The notes below the pieces were generated by a model, which was given only the letters and a program-made list of their open reading frames with translations, had not been told where the DNA came from and searched no databases. 64,000 nt of DNA from Siphonodentalium dalli (Eukaryota > Mollusca > Scaphopoda > Gadilida > Siphonodentaliidae). The translations under genes were made by a program, and so were the position numbers. The DNA is taken from NCBI GenBank assembly GCA_032622095.1, contig CP136068.1:133181989-133245988 (forward strand), read 5' to 3'. Below, piece by piece: positions 45,496 to 57,539 of this stretch; the first letter of the stretch is position 1, and each line of letters starts with the position of its first letter.

Positions 45496-46482
45496 GAATT
45501 TAAATTGTGGTCTCCAATGTTTGTATGATGTTGCGACAACGGCTTGCTCAGTAGATTGTGACGTAGTCTTCAACATTACAAAACGACAAACAGGGAAATT
45601 TTTTTCACACCAAACTGAACTTATTTGAAGCAGTAAATACATCAGTCACCACACCGACGTTTGTGATTAACATATATAACGATTCAACTATACAACTCAA
45701 CTTAAATTAGTATTTTCTATTCAATAATACATTGCATAATTTCTATTCAAACAGATTTGCAAAAGGTTGGATATGCTTTCTATTTTGATAAAAATGCAGA
45801 TTGGTGGCGTCTAATCTTTCGAACTTCCATATGTGAGAAACTGAGTTATATGTGATGGCATATTAATTGGCCACCTACGCGCCATACAAGTACATGTGCA
45901 CTCTGCGGTCAACTGCATTATTTAATGTTATCACCAGAATGTACATACAAGTCTTTGTTTGACATAAAATAATAGTCCAGGAACTTTAGGCCAATAAGAG
46001 CAAAAAAGTAAGGGAATAAATACCACTGAAGTTTTTTTTTGCAACATAACATCACAAACACTATACTAAAAGTCTCCGAACATAAGAGGTGAGCATTTTG
46101 AGTTATGCGACATTTTTTAGTATCCGCGCGATTCCATAAAACAACGTAGCGAAAACTCATCATGGAATATAATCTTCCTTGTTGTACAGTTTACATATCT
46201 GGTAATTCATGATGTTAACAATATATATGTGGTTATATAAACCTGAATTTTCAAGCAGAAAATGGTACAAGTTGTATATCAAATAGAAAAAAAATAATTT
46301 AAAATTTTATTTATACATTTTCAAACAAACCCCTGTCTTTAAAGACTTTATTACATCCAATAAACAGCTTTTCAGCCGGTTGTTTAGTCTTAAATTTACT
46401 ATTCTGGTCTTGTAGGCACAGAGCACATGTTGCCCTTATCAAGCACACAAACTATTTATCACAATTTGTCTAATTTAGGGTC
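45496..46482 (+). other. Probable 3' UTR and downstream DNA of the receptor gene
   Basis: No coding signal. Candidate polyadenylation hexamers AATAAA are at 46015-46020 and 46359-46364. Which one is used cannot be told from sequence. Confidence 0.4.
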
Positions 46483-46617
46483 TTAACCCTTTCAGTGCCA
46501 AGTCCGATTTTTGTATCAACCCATATTTCCTTGATCATTTTTCAAATTTATTGATTATAATAATGTGATACATTGATGGAAAGAGCTCTAAATCGGACTT
46601 GGCACTGAAAGGGTTAA
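46483..46617. mobile_element. 135-bp piggyBac-like MITE
   Basis: TTAACCCTTTCAGTGCCAAG at the left and its exact complement at the right, TTAA at both ends, CCC start. The arms are about 27 bp round an AT-rich middle. Confidence 0.85.
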
Positions 46618-46979
46618 GTTTGGAAAGTCCCACTCTAACCAAAGAACTATATCACGAAACTGTGTGATTTGATTCTTCAATTGTTTTATCAACAAAATAA
46701 TCTAAACGCACATGAACGACAACATTTTTTCAATCAGAGACAGGTTGTTCGAATTCAAAATGTTTTTTGCCACATCCTGAATGCCTAATATACCTATACA
46801 CAATAATAAAGACTAAATGGTCAAATTTCTTCTAACATTGATTTTTTATTGAAATATTGGGGATTTTTTTCACAATTTCGGGAGAAATTCCATATAATAC
46901 TGTTGCTTTGTGTTCACAAACTAACTATAGGCTATATATAATCAATTATATATAAAATAACTGTATTTACCTTGACCTT

Positions 46980-47375
46980 GTAAGGCAGTGCATTCTCTTA
47001 TATGTGCGAGGGCCCCTATATGGGAGACTCGCAAATATAATAGGATACACTGACACAGGGTCAAATATAATTGACTGTGATAAACAGTGATCATGTTAAC
47101 ACTATCCGACCAATATTAATATTTGTTTATTTCACTGAAATATGCACCATGCATCCGCGCTGATTCAGCAAGAATCTAATAACGAGTGTTTCTAAGATGG
47201 AACACGTGGTTTAAATTCTCTAATATATGCGAGTCTCCCATAAGGAGCCTCATATATATATGAGAATGTATTGGCCTAACTGTATTGACCTTGTAAGGCA
47301 GTGCATTCTCTTATATATGCGAGGCCCCCTATATGGGAGACTCGCACATATAACAGAATACACTGGCACATGGTT
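46980..47375. repeat. Diverged relics of the hairpin module
   Basis: Three hairpins at about 46988-47057, 47215-47273 and 47300-47372 have the outer stem (GCATTCTCTTATATATGCGA-like) and the GGCCTAA and GACACAGGGT-like edges of the 67-bp hairpins. Their inner stem is different, GCCCCCTATATGGGAG or TCTCCCATAAGGAGC. They form an older subfamily. Confidence 0.75.
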
Positions 47376-49404
47376 AAGTATTTGAATATACGCGGAAATG
47401 AATATGTTGCAAACGCGTGAGATTGCCACCTGACATTTTGCTGTGTGGATGGGATAATTGGTGATCAATAAGATACATTAATTAAAGCATGTTAGGAGAT
47501 ATTTAGGGGTAGAATAATAACTAAGATAAATGCTGAAATAGCAGATAGAATAATTTCGCAATAATCGAACCGTTTTTTATGGGAATTTATTGATTTCGAA
47601 CAGACGGGTAAGAACAACTGCTTTTTGAGCGGAAGTGACTTTGGAATCTAAATATTTGCTGGCAATTTGTTATTTTCTGCGAAGATTTGTAGCCATTTTT
47701 GTAGAGTCGATAAATTGATGGTTACCTGCGGCTGAGTTAGATGTGCTTTAATAGCGACCTGAGATTAATTTGAAGTGGTAAACGCAATTAAACTTAGTTG
47801 ATGAGAGTTTGCTATACAACGTGGTGGTAACACATTAATTATGTACGGTTTCATTCTGTTATTATACGGGAGTTTATTTTTGACACAATGATGATTGTCT
47901 CATGTTATTAATATATTTTGATTTATCTGAGATAATTATATTTAATGTCCAAGATGACCGGTGACTATACATGTTTATTTTGCGTGTTAATTTAAAATCA
48001 AAGGAATCCAAGTGTATGCAACGTCGGAAATCCACAGCAGATTTCAAAATTCATCCTGTTTTGTAAATTAATTGTGATTGTAATGAATAGTTTATCCTTG
48101 ATTAATATGGTTTTAGTTTTTACTTGTTGATAGTATTTTTGCTATGTCGGAATCAAGTTGTATATAAGGGGTAAATGCTGTTGAATGCTCAGAAGTGCTT
48201 TTTGCAATAATTGTCGTTCTATGATTTCTAGAGTAAGATTGTGAGTTAAGGATGCTATATGGACCTTTAAATGTCGGAGGTAAGTTTAGCCGGAATGTTT
48301 TGTTGAATGTGTGCCACCGCCACAGGAGACTGCAAAAGTACGTGATACACATTAAGTGGCGTTTTAAAGCCATAGTGCGGTGGCTAATTGACCCACCGTA
48401 AGTAATCATAGAAAAGCCCAAATCTGCACCTCTCTATTTCGATGCCTACCAAATAAATGGCGGGATGGCCCACCGTATATGTTATCCCAGAAAAGCGGGA
48501 AACCACACCTCTTTATATAGCCCGTGTCGCCGGCCCCGCCACAGGAGGCTGCAAAGGTGGGAACCATTCATTGGCGCGTTCATGGTTGTGGCAGGGGGGG
48601 GGGTCGAAAAAAGTTTTTTCCGGGCACGTATGCCGGGGTGGGTGGATGGTCGATAGGACCAACAAAAAAAATTTCCGCAACTAAAAAATATTTTTCCTGC
48701 AAGTCTTTTTGACTGTTTTTGCAATGACTTTGGCTTAAAACACATCTATATGTCAATATTAACATAAATGACAAATTTCATGATGATCAGACAAACAGTA
48801 TAGCCTGTAGCCCATGCTAATGGATTGAATTTTGAAATCCAAGATGGCTGCTGGCAGCAATGTTTTTTTTTACCGAAAGACCCCAAAATGACTTGTTCCT
48901 ATTTACATGTCAATGATAACATCCATGACTAATAGTATGCACAGAAATTCATATACAGCTGTTTACAGTGAATTCCCCCCCCCCCCCCGCAAATCTCTGT
49001 GTTAGTGGGTGGGTGTCCAAAAATGGTCGGGAAAAACTGCTGAAAACGGAAAAAAATTTGGACGCGGGTGTGGGTGGGTCCCAAGAAGGGTCGAAAGTCA
49101 AAAATCAGCATACGTGCCTGCAATTTTTTTCCGACTCCACCCTGGTAGTAGTGGGCCGATTTAACCAAATAATTTATCCGGTGGGGTGGGCCACCGCCAG
49201 CTATCATAGAAAGGCCAATGTCCGCACCTCTCAATTATTCCGCATATACGGCCGTATGGCCCATATCCTATATAAGTTATCCTAGAAAATCCGAAAACCG
49301 TTTATTTGGTAGAAATCTATTTATCAATTTCACTGAACAGTTTTTTCTGTACATGTATTTATTTATTTATTTCACCAAACTTATAGCTTGCATACAGTAC
49401 TTTA
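47376..49404. other. No gene; degraded repeats and homopolymer runs
   Basis: At 48300-49280 short blocks such as CCACCGTA...ATCA(T)AGAAAAGCC and GCACCTCTCTATTTC recur two or three times in diverged form, with a G run at 48594 and a C run at 48976. I cannot define an element. 47376-48290 shows nothing. Confidence 0.4.
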
Positions 49405-49823
49405 GGGTACCTTCATACACTGGCATGTTTGCACGGTATATTTTGCAGGCAAAACGATATAGTACCAGAATATGAACGGAAACAATCATATACATGTAAA
49501 ATGCATCTGTAGCACGGCTAACTACGCACGAAGTAAAATGTCTGTATAGTTCCACATGTAGCGATGCTAACGTAATTTGCCTGTAAATAGCATGCAATTA
49601 TCTCGGAATAATCAATCATACAGGTATTTGAACGCAAATGCCAGTAGCACTGTTACAAGTGGTTGAAGTGGACCTACAGAAATGTTACTTCTCATATAGT
49701 TTGCTTTGGTAAAGATGCATGTTATATATCCACGTTTCCGTTCATATTCTAGCACCATGTGGTTTTCTACGATAAAATGCCTACAAACAAACCGTGCAAA
49801 CTTGCCAGCCCATGAACGTACCC
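49405..49823. mobile_element. PIF/Harbinger-like MITE, tandem copy A
   Basis: TTA | GGGTACCTTCATACACTGGC at the left, GCCAGCCCATGAACGTACCC | TTA at the right. The ends extend through TTTGCACGGTAT and TTTTGCAGGC. 419 bp, non-coding. The right-hand TTA (49824-49826) is also the left flank of copy B. Confidence 0.82.
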
Positions 49824-49826
49824 TTA

Positions 49827-50244
49827 TGAACGTTCACACACTGGCAAATTTGCAAGGTATCGTTTGCAGGCGGATTAATATAGAAAAGGATATTATGCCA
49901 GAATATGAGCGGAAACAATCATATAAAATGCATCTGTATCACAGCTAACTACGTGAGAAGTAATATCTCTGTGTTTCCACATGCATAGCCATGCTACCGG
50001 GTTTTGCCTGTAAATAACATGCAATTATCTCGCAAGAATCAATCATACAGGTATTTGAAGACAAATGCTAGTAGCACCATTACAAGTGGGACTACAGAAA
50101 TTTTACTTTTCATGTCGTTAGCTTTGGTAAAGATGCATGTTATATATATGCGTGTTTCCGTTCATATTCTGGCACCATGTGATTTTCTATTAAGAAATGT
50201 CTGCAAAAAATACCGTGCAAACTTGCCAGCGTGTGAACGGACCT
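49827..50244. mobile_element. PIF/Harbinger-like MITE, tandem copy B
   Basis: Same element in the same orientation as copy A (shared CATGCAATTATCTCG, AATCATACAGGTATTTGAA and GGTAAAGATGCATGTTATAT), 418 bp, followed by TTA at 50245-50247. Identity to A is roughly 85-90%. Confidence 0.82.
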
Positions 50245-50636
50245 TTAGAAACCGTATCCCGGCTTTGGGCACCAACACAACAAAGGCTGTTGATATAGAC
50301 TGTTCAAAGAACAGTCCCATGCATGCAACGTAAACTAAATATTGCTTGTACTATATACAGCTCATTCTAATAATGACAACATGTTTGATGATTCCCATGC
50401 CAATAAGCAGATTGAAAAGCATAATTATGGCAACGATTCTTGAAATTTCAATAATAAACCGATGCGTATATGTAGTGCGTGTAAGGTTAATTGGATATAG
50501 CTCGATATCAGACACGGCAATAATTATACTGCACAACTTAACGCATTCTTGACATAAAATTATCTATATATAACTGGTCCATATATATGTGAACTTAAAC
50601 TCGCACACAACAGCTACGAATCAATACTCTATTTAC

Positions 50637-50874
50637 TTAAAGGGGTACTGTACACTAGATCTGCCATTTATAGGACCATCTCCTTTTATACTCAACAGAA
50701 TATTTGCAACAAATGAATTATAATTACCATGTTGTTTGCATCGTTCATTGAGCGCATGAGTGTATTTTTGCACTAATCTATGGCTCAAATTCATTCATTT
50801 GTTTCATATATTATGTTGAGTATAAAGTAGATGGTCCCATAAATGACCGGATTTAGTGTACAGTACCCCTTTAA
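50637..50874. mobile_element. TTAA-flanked MITE (AGGGGTACT ends), copy 2
   Basis: TTAAAGGGGTACTGTACAC at the left with exact complement at the right. The inner arms share TTATACTCAACA and ATGGTCCTA-like sequence. 238 bp, near-palindromic. Relative of 44084-44532. Confidence 0.82.
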
Positions 50875-51061
50875 GTATACCAAGATACAAGATGTTTATT
50901 GAAATACACCCCAATGGGCAGTTGTACAAATATAATAATGATGAATAAATAAATTCAATTACATGAATATATACATTACATTAATATATAATTATTTATA
51001 TACAAATATGAAATTCACGGTACACAATCTGCAGTATTATCGCACTTGAGTCTGACCTTAA

Positions 51062-51816
51062 GGGTGGATACACACATGCATGTAATCTCTGTAATTATCG
51101 TGTATTTTGGCGTTTTACATGGATCATACAGACAATGTAATATGTGTCCACTGACAACCCAATCATTGCCGACGTGTTGACCACACTGAGTTCTAGTTCC
51201 AATTAAGTCGGAATGTAGAGAAGCCTCTATCTTGGACCGAGTCGCCAGGCCACTTAAAATAATTGTTCGTGGGATAACCCATATAGTGCACGTTCTATTT
51301 AAATAATTACCAGTCCTCTCTTGATATTTATAGCAGTGGTGGGTCAGGATTTCCCCGAGTGGGCTCTATATATTATCCCGAAAGCTACCAGGTGGCTTAC
51401 TCTGAGCTAACTCTGTACCTTCTTGCCCAGATTATTCCGACCGATACATTCAACTAAGTCCCTTGACGATTTGAAGCGTTCGAGACCCCACGCCAACCAA
51501 GCATCATGGTCGAAAATGTTCTATATCAAGCCTGTGTATATGCCAGGCGTGTCGCTTCTTGTGTTCGTGCATTAATAATTTGCCACATATCACAGACTTG
51601 ACTAATTTCCGCATCCATAAGAGAAGACATGTTTTTGGACTGGCCTTAAATGTCCTGATAGCAGACAGTTTGACTTCGCTTATCACTACTCACTTGTCTG
51701 GCATGTTAACAATGAACCGCTCGCGCGCAGGTGATTAATGTTGTCAATTATTGGTGTGGCCATGTAAAATACATGTATTTTACATACAGAAATTACATGC
51801 ATGTGTGTATCCACCT
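51062..51816 (+). mobile_element. PIF/Harbinger-like MITE, GGGTGGATACAC family, copy 1
   Basis: GGGTGGATACACACATGCAT at the left; the right end is the complement with one change. TAA lies on both sides (51059-51061, 51817-51819). 755 bp. Its left end matches the right end of the copy at 54493-55314 over more than 100 bp, so the two lie in opposite orientation. Confidence 0.82.
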
Positions 51817-52389
51817 TAAGTGAAATTCACATATTTACTATTTAGGGCTGTTCAATCATATATAACCTCGTCATCGCGCTTCGAACATTAATTATACATG
51901 TAATTCTCTTACCTCTGCGGCAAAATGCAATAACTACATGTTGTATTATCACTACATCATAAAATGCGACAATGCACCCGAACAACCGACCCACGAGATT
52001 ACCCCTCCCCCGAGTAAATTGAAATAACCATATTTATGCTCATTCATATATTTACTCTATATTATCTCATATATCGATGAAAGTGAAACGATGTTATACA
52101 TATGAATTATCATGTTTGTGTGTAATCTATATTTTATGTTCGTTATGTGTAAATCAAATGTATGTGGAGAGAGAACCTTTGTAAGTTGTAAAGCTTGTGC
52201 CTCAGTCACATTGCTTTCGTATGCAATAAAATATGTTTACACTAAGTGGAATTCATTGATTTCTAGGCCTCACTCCTCATAAACTAAAATCTTCCTCTCA
52301 GCAGATCAGTCTGTGATACCTCCTATTGTCTCCATTGTGCGTTGCCATGTTACAGAGTGTGTTATACGGAGATAATATAGAGATTCCAC

Positions 52390-52871
52390 TTAACCCTTTA
52401 CCCAACAAACCGGCCAAAACCGGCCAAATAAAGCTTCAACAGCCTAAAATACCCTGTGCCAATGCATTCTCTTATATATGCGAGTCGACCATATGTCGCC
52501 TCGCATATATAAGAGAATGCATTGGCCTAACAATTTTTTTATCTTTTTTTTTAAATAAATGTTTCTTACAATTTTTAGGACATAAAATCAAAAACCTCCA
52601 TTACCCTGCAGGGAGCCCCACACATATATAGAAGAGTGTCGTCTGCTCATGTTTGTCTGGGGCTCTGTATGGGTGAAATTATAAAATTGTTAAAGAATAC
52701 AAGAAAAAATTATTAAAATTGTAAAAAATTGTTAGGCCAATGCATTCTCTTATATATGCGAGGCGACCTATGGTCGACTCGCATATGAGGCGACCTATGG
52801 TCGACTCGCATATATAAGAGAATGCATTGGCACAGGGTAAAAAAAATCCCTCCTGTTGGGTAAAGTGTTAA
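52390..52871. mobile_element. Chimeric hairpin-module element
   Basis: The outer ends are piggyBac-like (TTAACCCTTTACCCAACA; right end TTGGGTAAAGTGTTAA with one change). The interior, from ACCCTGTGCC, carries the long spacer of the TGTGACCCGCC family in reverse (CTCATGTTTGTCTGGGGCTC). The right hairpin has an extra partial copy (GCGACCTATGGTCGACTCGC twice). The outer-left part is shortened. Confidence 0.88.
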
Positions 52872-53437
52872 AGTAAACGCGGTGTACTGATGATAGGTTA
52901 CACTGATGTAAATGTCTTCCATTATAGGGCTCAGTGCAAACTTTTTATCTTATACCGTTTATAATAAAATTCCCAGGTCCAGCATTTTATTTAAATATCA
53001 AAGATTGACATTTGCAGAATTTTTTTATGTAAAAGAAATCATATCCGTCCGTCTAGCAGATAATTCGCCTTTAAATCTTGTGCTTTCGTTACTATAGTGT
53101 CAGAACCGCACTAAAAATATAATGTCATATTTTAGACCACACCACAAAATTCACTACAAACGGTTAATTCCTGTAGTAATGGCTATATAGTTTACCTATG
53201 GGATATCACAGGGAAGATGTGTGATGTACTTTTTATGCTAAAAACACAGAAGGCTATTGACCAACCAAGACCCAATGTCCATTTTATTCTCTCCTATTAT
53301 TCCTCCCGCATTCGCTAGATGACACTCCATATTTATACCAGTGTGGCCTGTATAAGAGTTTCTATGTGTGTACATAGTTGGCAACTATACTATGCATATG
53401 GTATGTACTTGTATATATCATGTGGATGAGACTACAG

Positions 53438-53503
53438 ACGTCGATAATTTTACTTGTAATACGCGGAACGACGTCGATAATTTTACTTGTAATACGCGGA
53501 ACC
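53438..53503 (+). repeat. 33-bp unit, two tandem copies
   Basis: ACGTCGATAATTTTACTTGT followed by AATACGCGGAAC occurs twice directly in tandem. The surrounding 52872-54490 shows no gene; a G run is at 53623-53637. Confidence 0.85.
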
Positions 53504-54492
53504 ACAAGTTTCAATAAAACAGAATGCAAACAATGGCACTGTTGATTATATGTAGATTCTTGCATTAATCTTTTAATTTGATCCAGCATGTTTTTTTCAG
53601 GTATTATATATCAACAGATCTGGGGGGGGGGGGGGGGTCCATATACTATGAAGACTTTTATACCAGTATATACAAATTGTATTCATTAATTTGAATATAC
53701 AAGTATAAACATATTATTAATAGTTTAATAGCTATATGTGTTCTCGTCCCCCCGACAATACCATTTCGTCCGAATAGGGACACGGGGTGGGTGTGTGGAT
53801 GACTTGGTGGGTGTCGCATCCCAACTTTTATCAATATTTGATATTTCATACCTGCTACAACAAAGTTTGCACAAAATATACATGTAGGCTGACAATGTTC
53901 TCAGCGTTTGATTCCACAACCATCAATTAGTGGGAAATTAGTTTTTTTTTCCAATCAGTCTGAATCGCAAGCATATTTTGTACTTTTGGTAAAAAATATA
54001 ATGGTCTAGATAAATGGCGTCAGTCAGCATCAGTTGTAAATTTTCCAAACCTTAGGCGATATCGATAGCAGGTTAAAACGTGTCAGCAGGTTGAAAGCTT
54101 GGGGTACCAGGTGGAAAGTTTCAACCCAATGCGGTGCGGTGCAAATTGAATTTCGAAAAACTGGGAATTTGTGGTCTGGTTCAAGGGTGTGCAGTTGGGA
54201 AATTAAAGACGGAGACCTCCCGATGGACACGCTCCAGTCACGTACCACGTCCGAATATGTTGTTACTTAATTATTTGTGGGGAGTGGTGTCCGCATTTAA
54301 AATTTCTACCAGAATGGTGCCCATTATTGACGAATCTGCATTCATGAGCATTCGTGCTCAAGTAATCTGTGTCCCTTGAAATAGTTGGCAATTTGAGCGA
54401 GGTATTTACAGATGAACAGGATTGTTTAAAACGAAGAACCGAGTAACAGTAATACATTGAATGCCTGGTTGTTATTTATTCCAGTTACCTTA

Positions 54493-55314
54493 GGGTGGAT
54501 ACACACATGCATGTAATCTCTGTATGTAAAATGGCCACACCAATAATTGACAACATTAATCACCTGCGCGCGAGCGGTTCATTGTTAACAGGCCAGACAA
54601 GTGAGTAGTCATAAGCGAAGTCAAACTCTCTGCTATCAGGAAATTTAAGGCCATACCAAAACATGTCTTCTGTTACGGATGTGGAAATTAGTTAAGTCTG
54701 TGTTATATCTGACATTTTATTAATGCACATCACCAGAAGCGACACATCTGATGTATACAGGCTTGATATAGAACATTTTCGACCATGATGCTTGCTTGGC
54801 GTGGGGTTTCGAAAGCTTCAAATCGCTACGTGACTTAGTTGAATGTATCGGTCGGAATAATCTGGGCAAGAAGGTACAATATATGTTTTACTTAAATAGA
54901 TCAGAGTTAGCCACCCCGTCTGGTAGCGTTCGGGATCATATATAGCCCCAAGTCGGGGTCATATTTAGCCCCTGGGTCAGGAAATCCTGATAATATTGCC
55001 CCCATGGTGTGGATCATAGCCCCTGGGTTGGGGAACTCATGGGGCCATCATCGGTATAAAAATCAAGAGAAGACTGACAATGATTTAAACAGAAAGTCCA
55101 ACATTTGGGTTATCGCGCGAACAGTTATTCTAAGCGGCCTGACGACTTCGTTCAGTCAACGGTTCTCTGCACGCTCAGAGCTTGGCTCACTGTGGTCAAA
55201 CATAGCCGCAATGATTGGGTTGTCAACGGACACATTTTACATGGTCTGTATGATCCATGTAAAACGCCAAATACACGATAATTACAGAGATTACATGCAT
55301 GTGTGTATCCACCC
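54493..55314 (-). mobile_element. PIF/Harbinger-like MITE, GGGTGGATACAC family, copy 2
   Basis: GGGTGGATACACACATGCAT ends, TTA on both sides (54490-54492 and 55315-55317), 822 bp. Inverted relative to 51062-51816. The frame 55004-55324 has no recognisable domain. Confidence 0.82.
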
Positions 55315-55684
55315 TTATACATAATCAATATGAAATTGCTTAAACCCGACAATAGAAGGTGAATATTTCTCAATGAATATTGATCCAAGTTCTACCAGAT
55401 ATGATGGTACACATGAGGTGGATATAATATGTCGTGGATACCATTATCGAAGTCTGGGCTAGACGAGGTTGAAGCGGGTTCACACCCCCGACTTGATTGG
55501 GCGAAAATTGGGACCGATTTTAAAGCTAGATGTGAGATAAGGAACACCGCATTGTGCCATCCGATAAATACATGACCATTTCGATAATAAATGATAATTT
55601 GTTCACACTCACTGAAGCAACCTCATTTGAAGCAATGATTTGATTCTGAGTCAGTGCCTCCGTTAATTTGTTATATATATACAA

Positions 55685-56422
55685 CTAGAAGGTGACCCGA
55701 CTTCGTCCGGGCTTTGACCTTGAATTGTCCATTTTAAAGGTCAAGGTCAAGTGCGGTAACGATTTGACCAGTCCAAAACACTGCCCGGACAAAAGTACCC
55801 GACAAACGTGCCCGTCGAAATCCATCCGGTTTTACCCGATTTGACCTTGAATTGATCATTTTGAAGGTCAAGGTCAGGTCGGGGTCACGATTTGACCCGT
55901 ACAAAACACTCAGTGGACAAAAGTAACCCTATGTATAAAATTTCGTCGAAATCCCATCCAAATAGGCGATTTGACCTTGAATTGACCCGATTTAAGGTCA
56001 AGGTCACGTCGCACGGGCAAATGAATATGCTTATGAGACTCCCCATACGAAAGTACCGCCACATACCAAGTTTCATCGAAATCCCGTGATATTCGGGCGT
56101 TTGACCTTGAAATGACCCGATGTCAAGGTCACGTCGCACGGGCACATTAATAGGCCTATGCCATTCCCCGACCGAAAGTACCCCACATACCAAGTTTCAC
56201 CGAAATCCCGTGATATTCGGGCGTTTGACCTTGAAATGACCCGATTTCAAGGTCAAGGTCACGTTTCACGGACAAATTAATAGGCCCATGCCACCCCCGG
56301 CCGAAAATACTCCCACATACCAAGTTTCATCGAAATCGGCTCGGCCGTTTTCGAGTTCATCGCGAACACACACACACAGACACACACACACACAGACAGA
56401 TCTTCCAAAAATATATAATAGA
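55685..56422 (-). mobile_element. Non-autonomous Helitron-like element H5 (TTGACCTTGAA family)
   Basis: Read on the - strand it starts TCTATTATATATTTTTGGAA, has an (ACAC/ACAG) tract, then about five ~120-bp core units with TTGACCTTGAA and TCAAGGTCA. It ends with the hairpin CCCG-gacgaagt-CGGG, then CACCTT and CTAG followed by T. The terminal architecture equals H1-H4 but the core is a different sequence. Confidence 0.75.
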
Positions 56423-56987
56423 CTAGCCGATGAGCCCGACGTTGTCCGGGCTATTCAAAAACCAAATTTCAAGTCGATAGCTCTACACAGCCCGACGTTG
56501 TCCGGGCTATTCAAGTCGATAGCTCTACCCGTTTCCGAGATCTCGTCTGCGCATGCGCGAAGCTGGCGTCGCACGGGCTCGGCGACCCGATAAAATTCGT
56601 ATCCGGGGCAAGATACATTCACATACCAAATTTCAAGTCGATAGCTCCACCCGTTTCCGAGATCTCGTCTGCGCATGCGCGAAGCTGGCGTCGCACGGGC
56701 TCGGCGACCCGATAAAATTCGTATCCGGGGCAAGATACATTCATATACCAAATTTCAAGTCGATAGCTCCAGCCGTTTCCGAGATCTCGTCTGCGCATGC
56801 GCGAAGCGGGCGCCACACGGGCTCGCAAATACGACAACGTCCACCGACTGGTCAAACTACACACACGTACCAAGTTTGGTCCCGATCGGTCGAGAATCGT
56901 AGATTTGTATAAATGACAAACATACAAACATACAGACAAACATACAAACAAACAAACAGACAGAGGTCTTTAAAAATATATATGATA
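56423..56987 (-). mobile_element. Non-autonomous Helitron-like element H3
   Basis: Same family as H1/H2 (122-bp core with ATCTCGTCTGCGCATGCGCG), reverse orientation. Its CTAG end (56423-56426) touches the TC end of H5. The left part contains a partial duplication of the CCCGACGTTGTCCGGGC hairpin. Confidence 0.78.
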
Positions 56988-57471
56988 CTAGCCGATGAGC
57001 CCGACGTTGTCCGGGCTATTCAAAAACAAAATTTCAAGTCGATAGCTCCACCCGTTTCAAAAACCAAATTTCAAGTCGATAGCACCCGTTTCCGAGATCT
57101 CGTCTGCGCATGCGCGAAGCTGGCGTCGCACGGGCTCGGCGACCCGATAAAATTCGTATCCGGGGCAAGATACATTCACATAGCAAATTTCAAGTCGATA
57201 GCTCCACCCGTTTCCGAGATCTCGTCTGCGCATGCGCGAAGCTGATGTCGCACGGGCTCGGCGACCCGATAAAATTCGTATCCGGGGCAAGATACATTCA
57301 CATAGCAAATTGCAAGTCGATAGCTCGACCCGTTTCCGAGATCTCGTCTGCGCATGCGCGAAGCGGGCGCCGCACGGGCTCGCCAATACGACAACGTTCA
57401 CCGCCTGGTCAAACTACACGCACGTACCAAGTTTCGTCCCGATCGGTCGAGAATCGTAGATTTGTATTAAT

Positions 57472-57503
<32 letters not shown>

Positions 57504-57539
57504 AACATACAGACAGAGGTCTTCAAAATATATATGAGA
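56988..57539 (-). mobile_element. Non-autonomous Helitron-like element H4
   Basis: CTAG at 56988-56991, terminal hairpin, about three 122-bp core units, then the tract (ACAG)n and AAATATATATGAGA, the complement of the TCTCATATAT start. It directly follows H3, so H4, H3 and H5 are head-to-tail. Confidence 0.78.
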
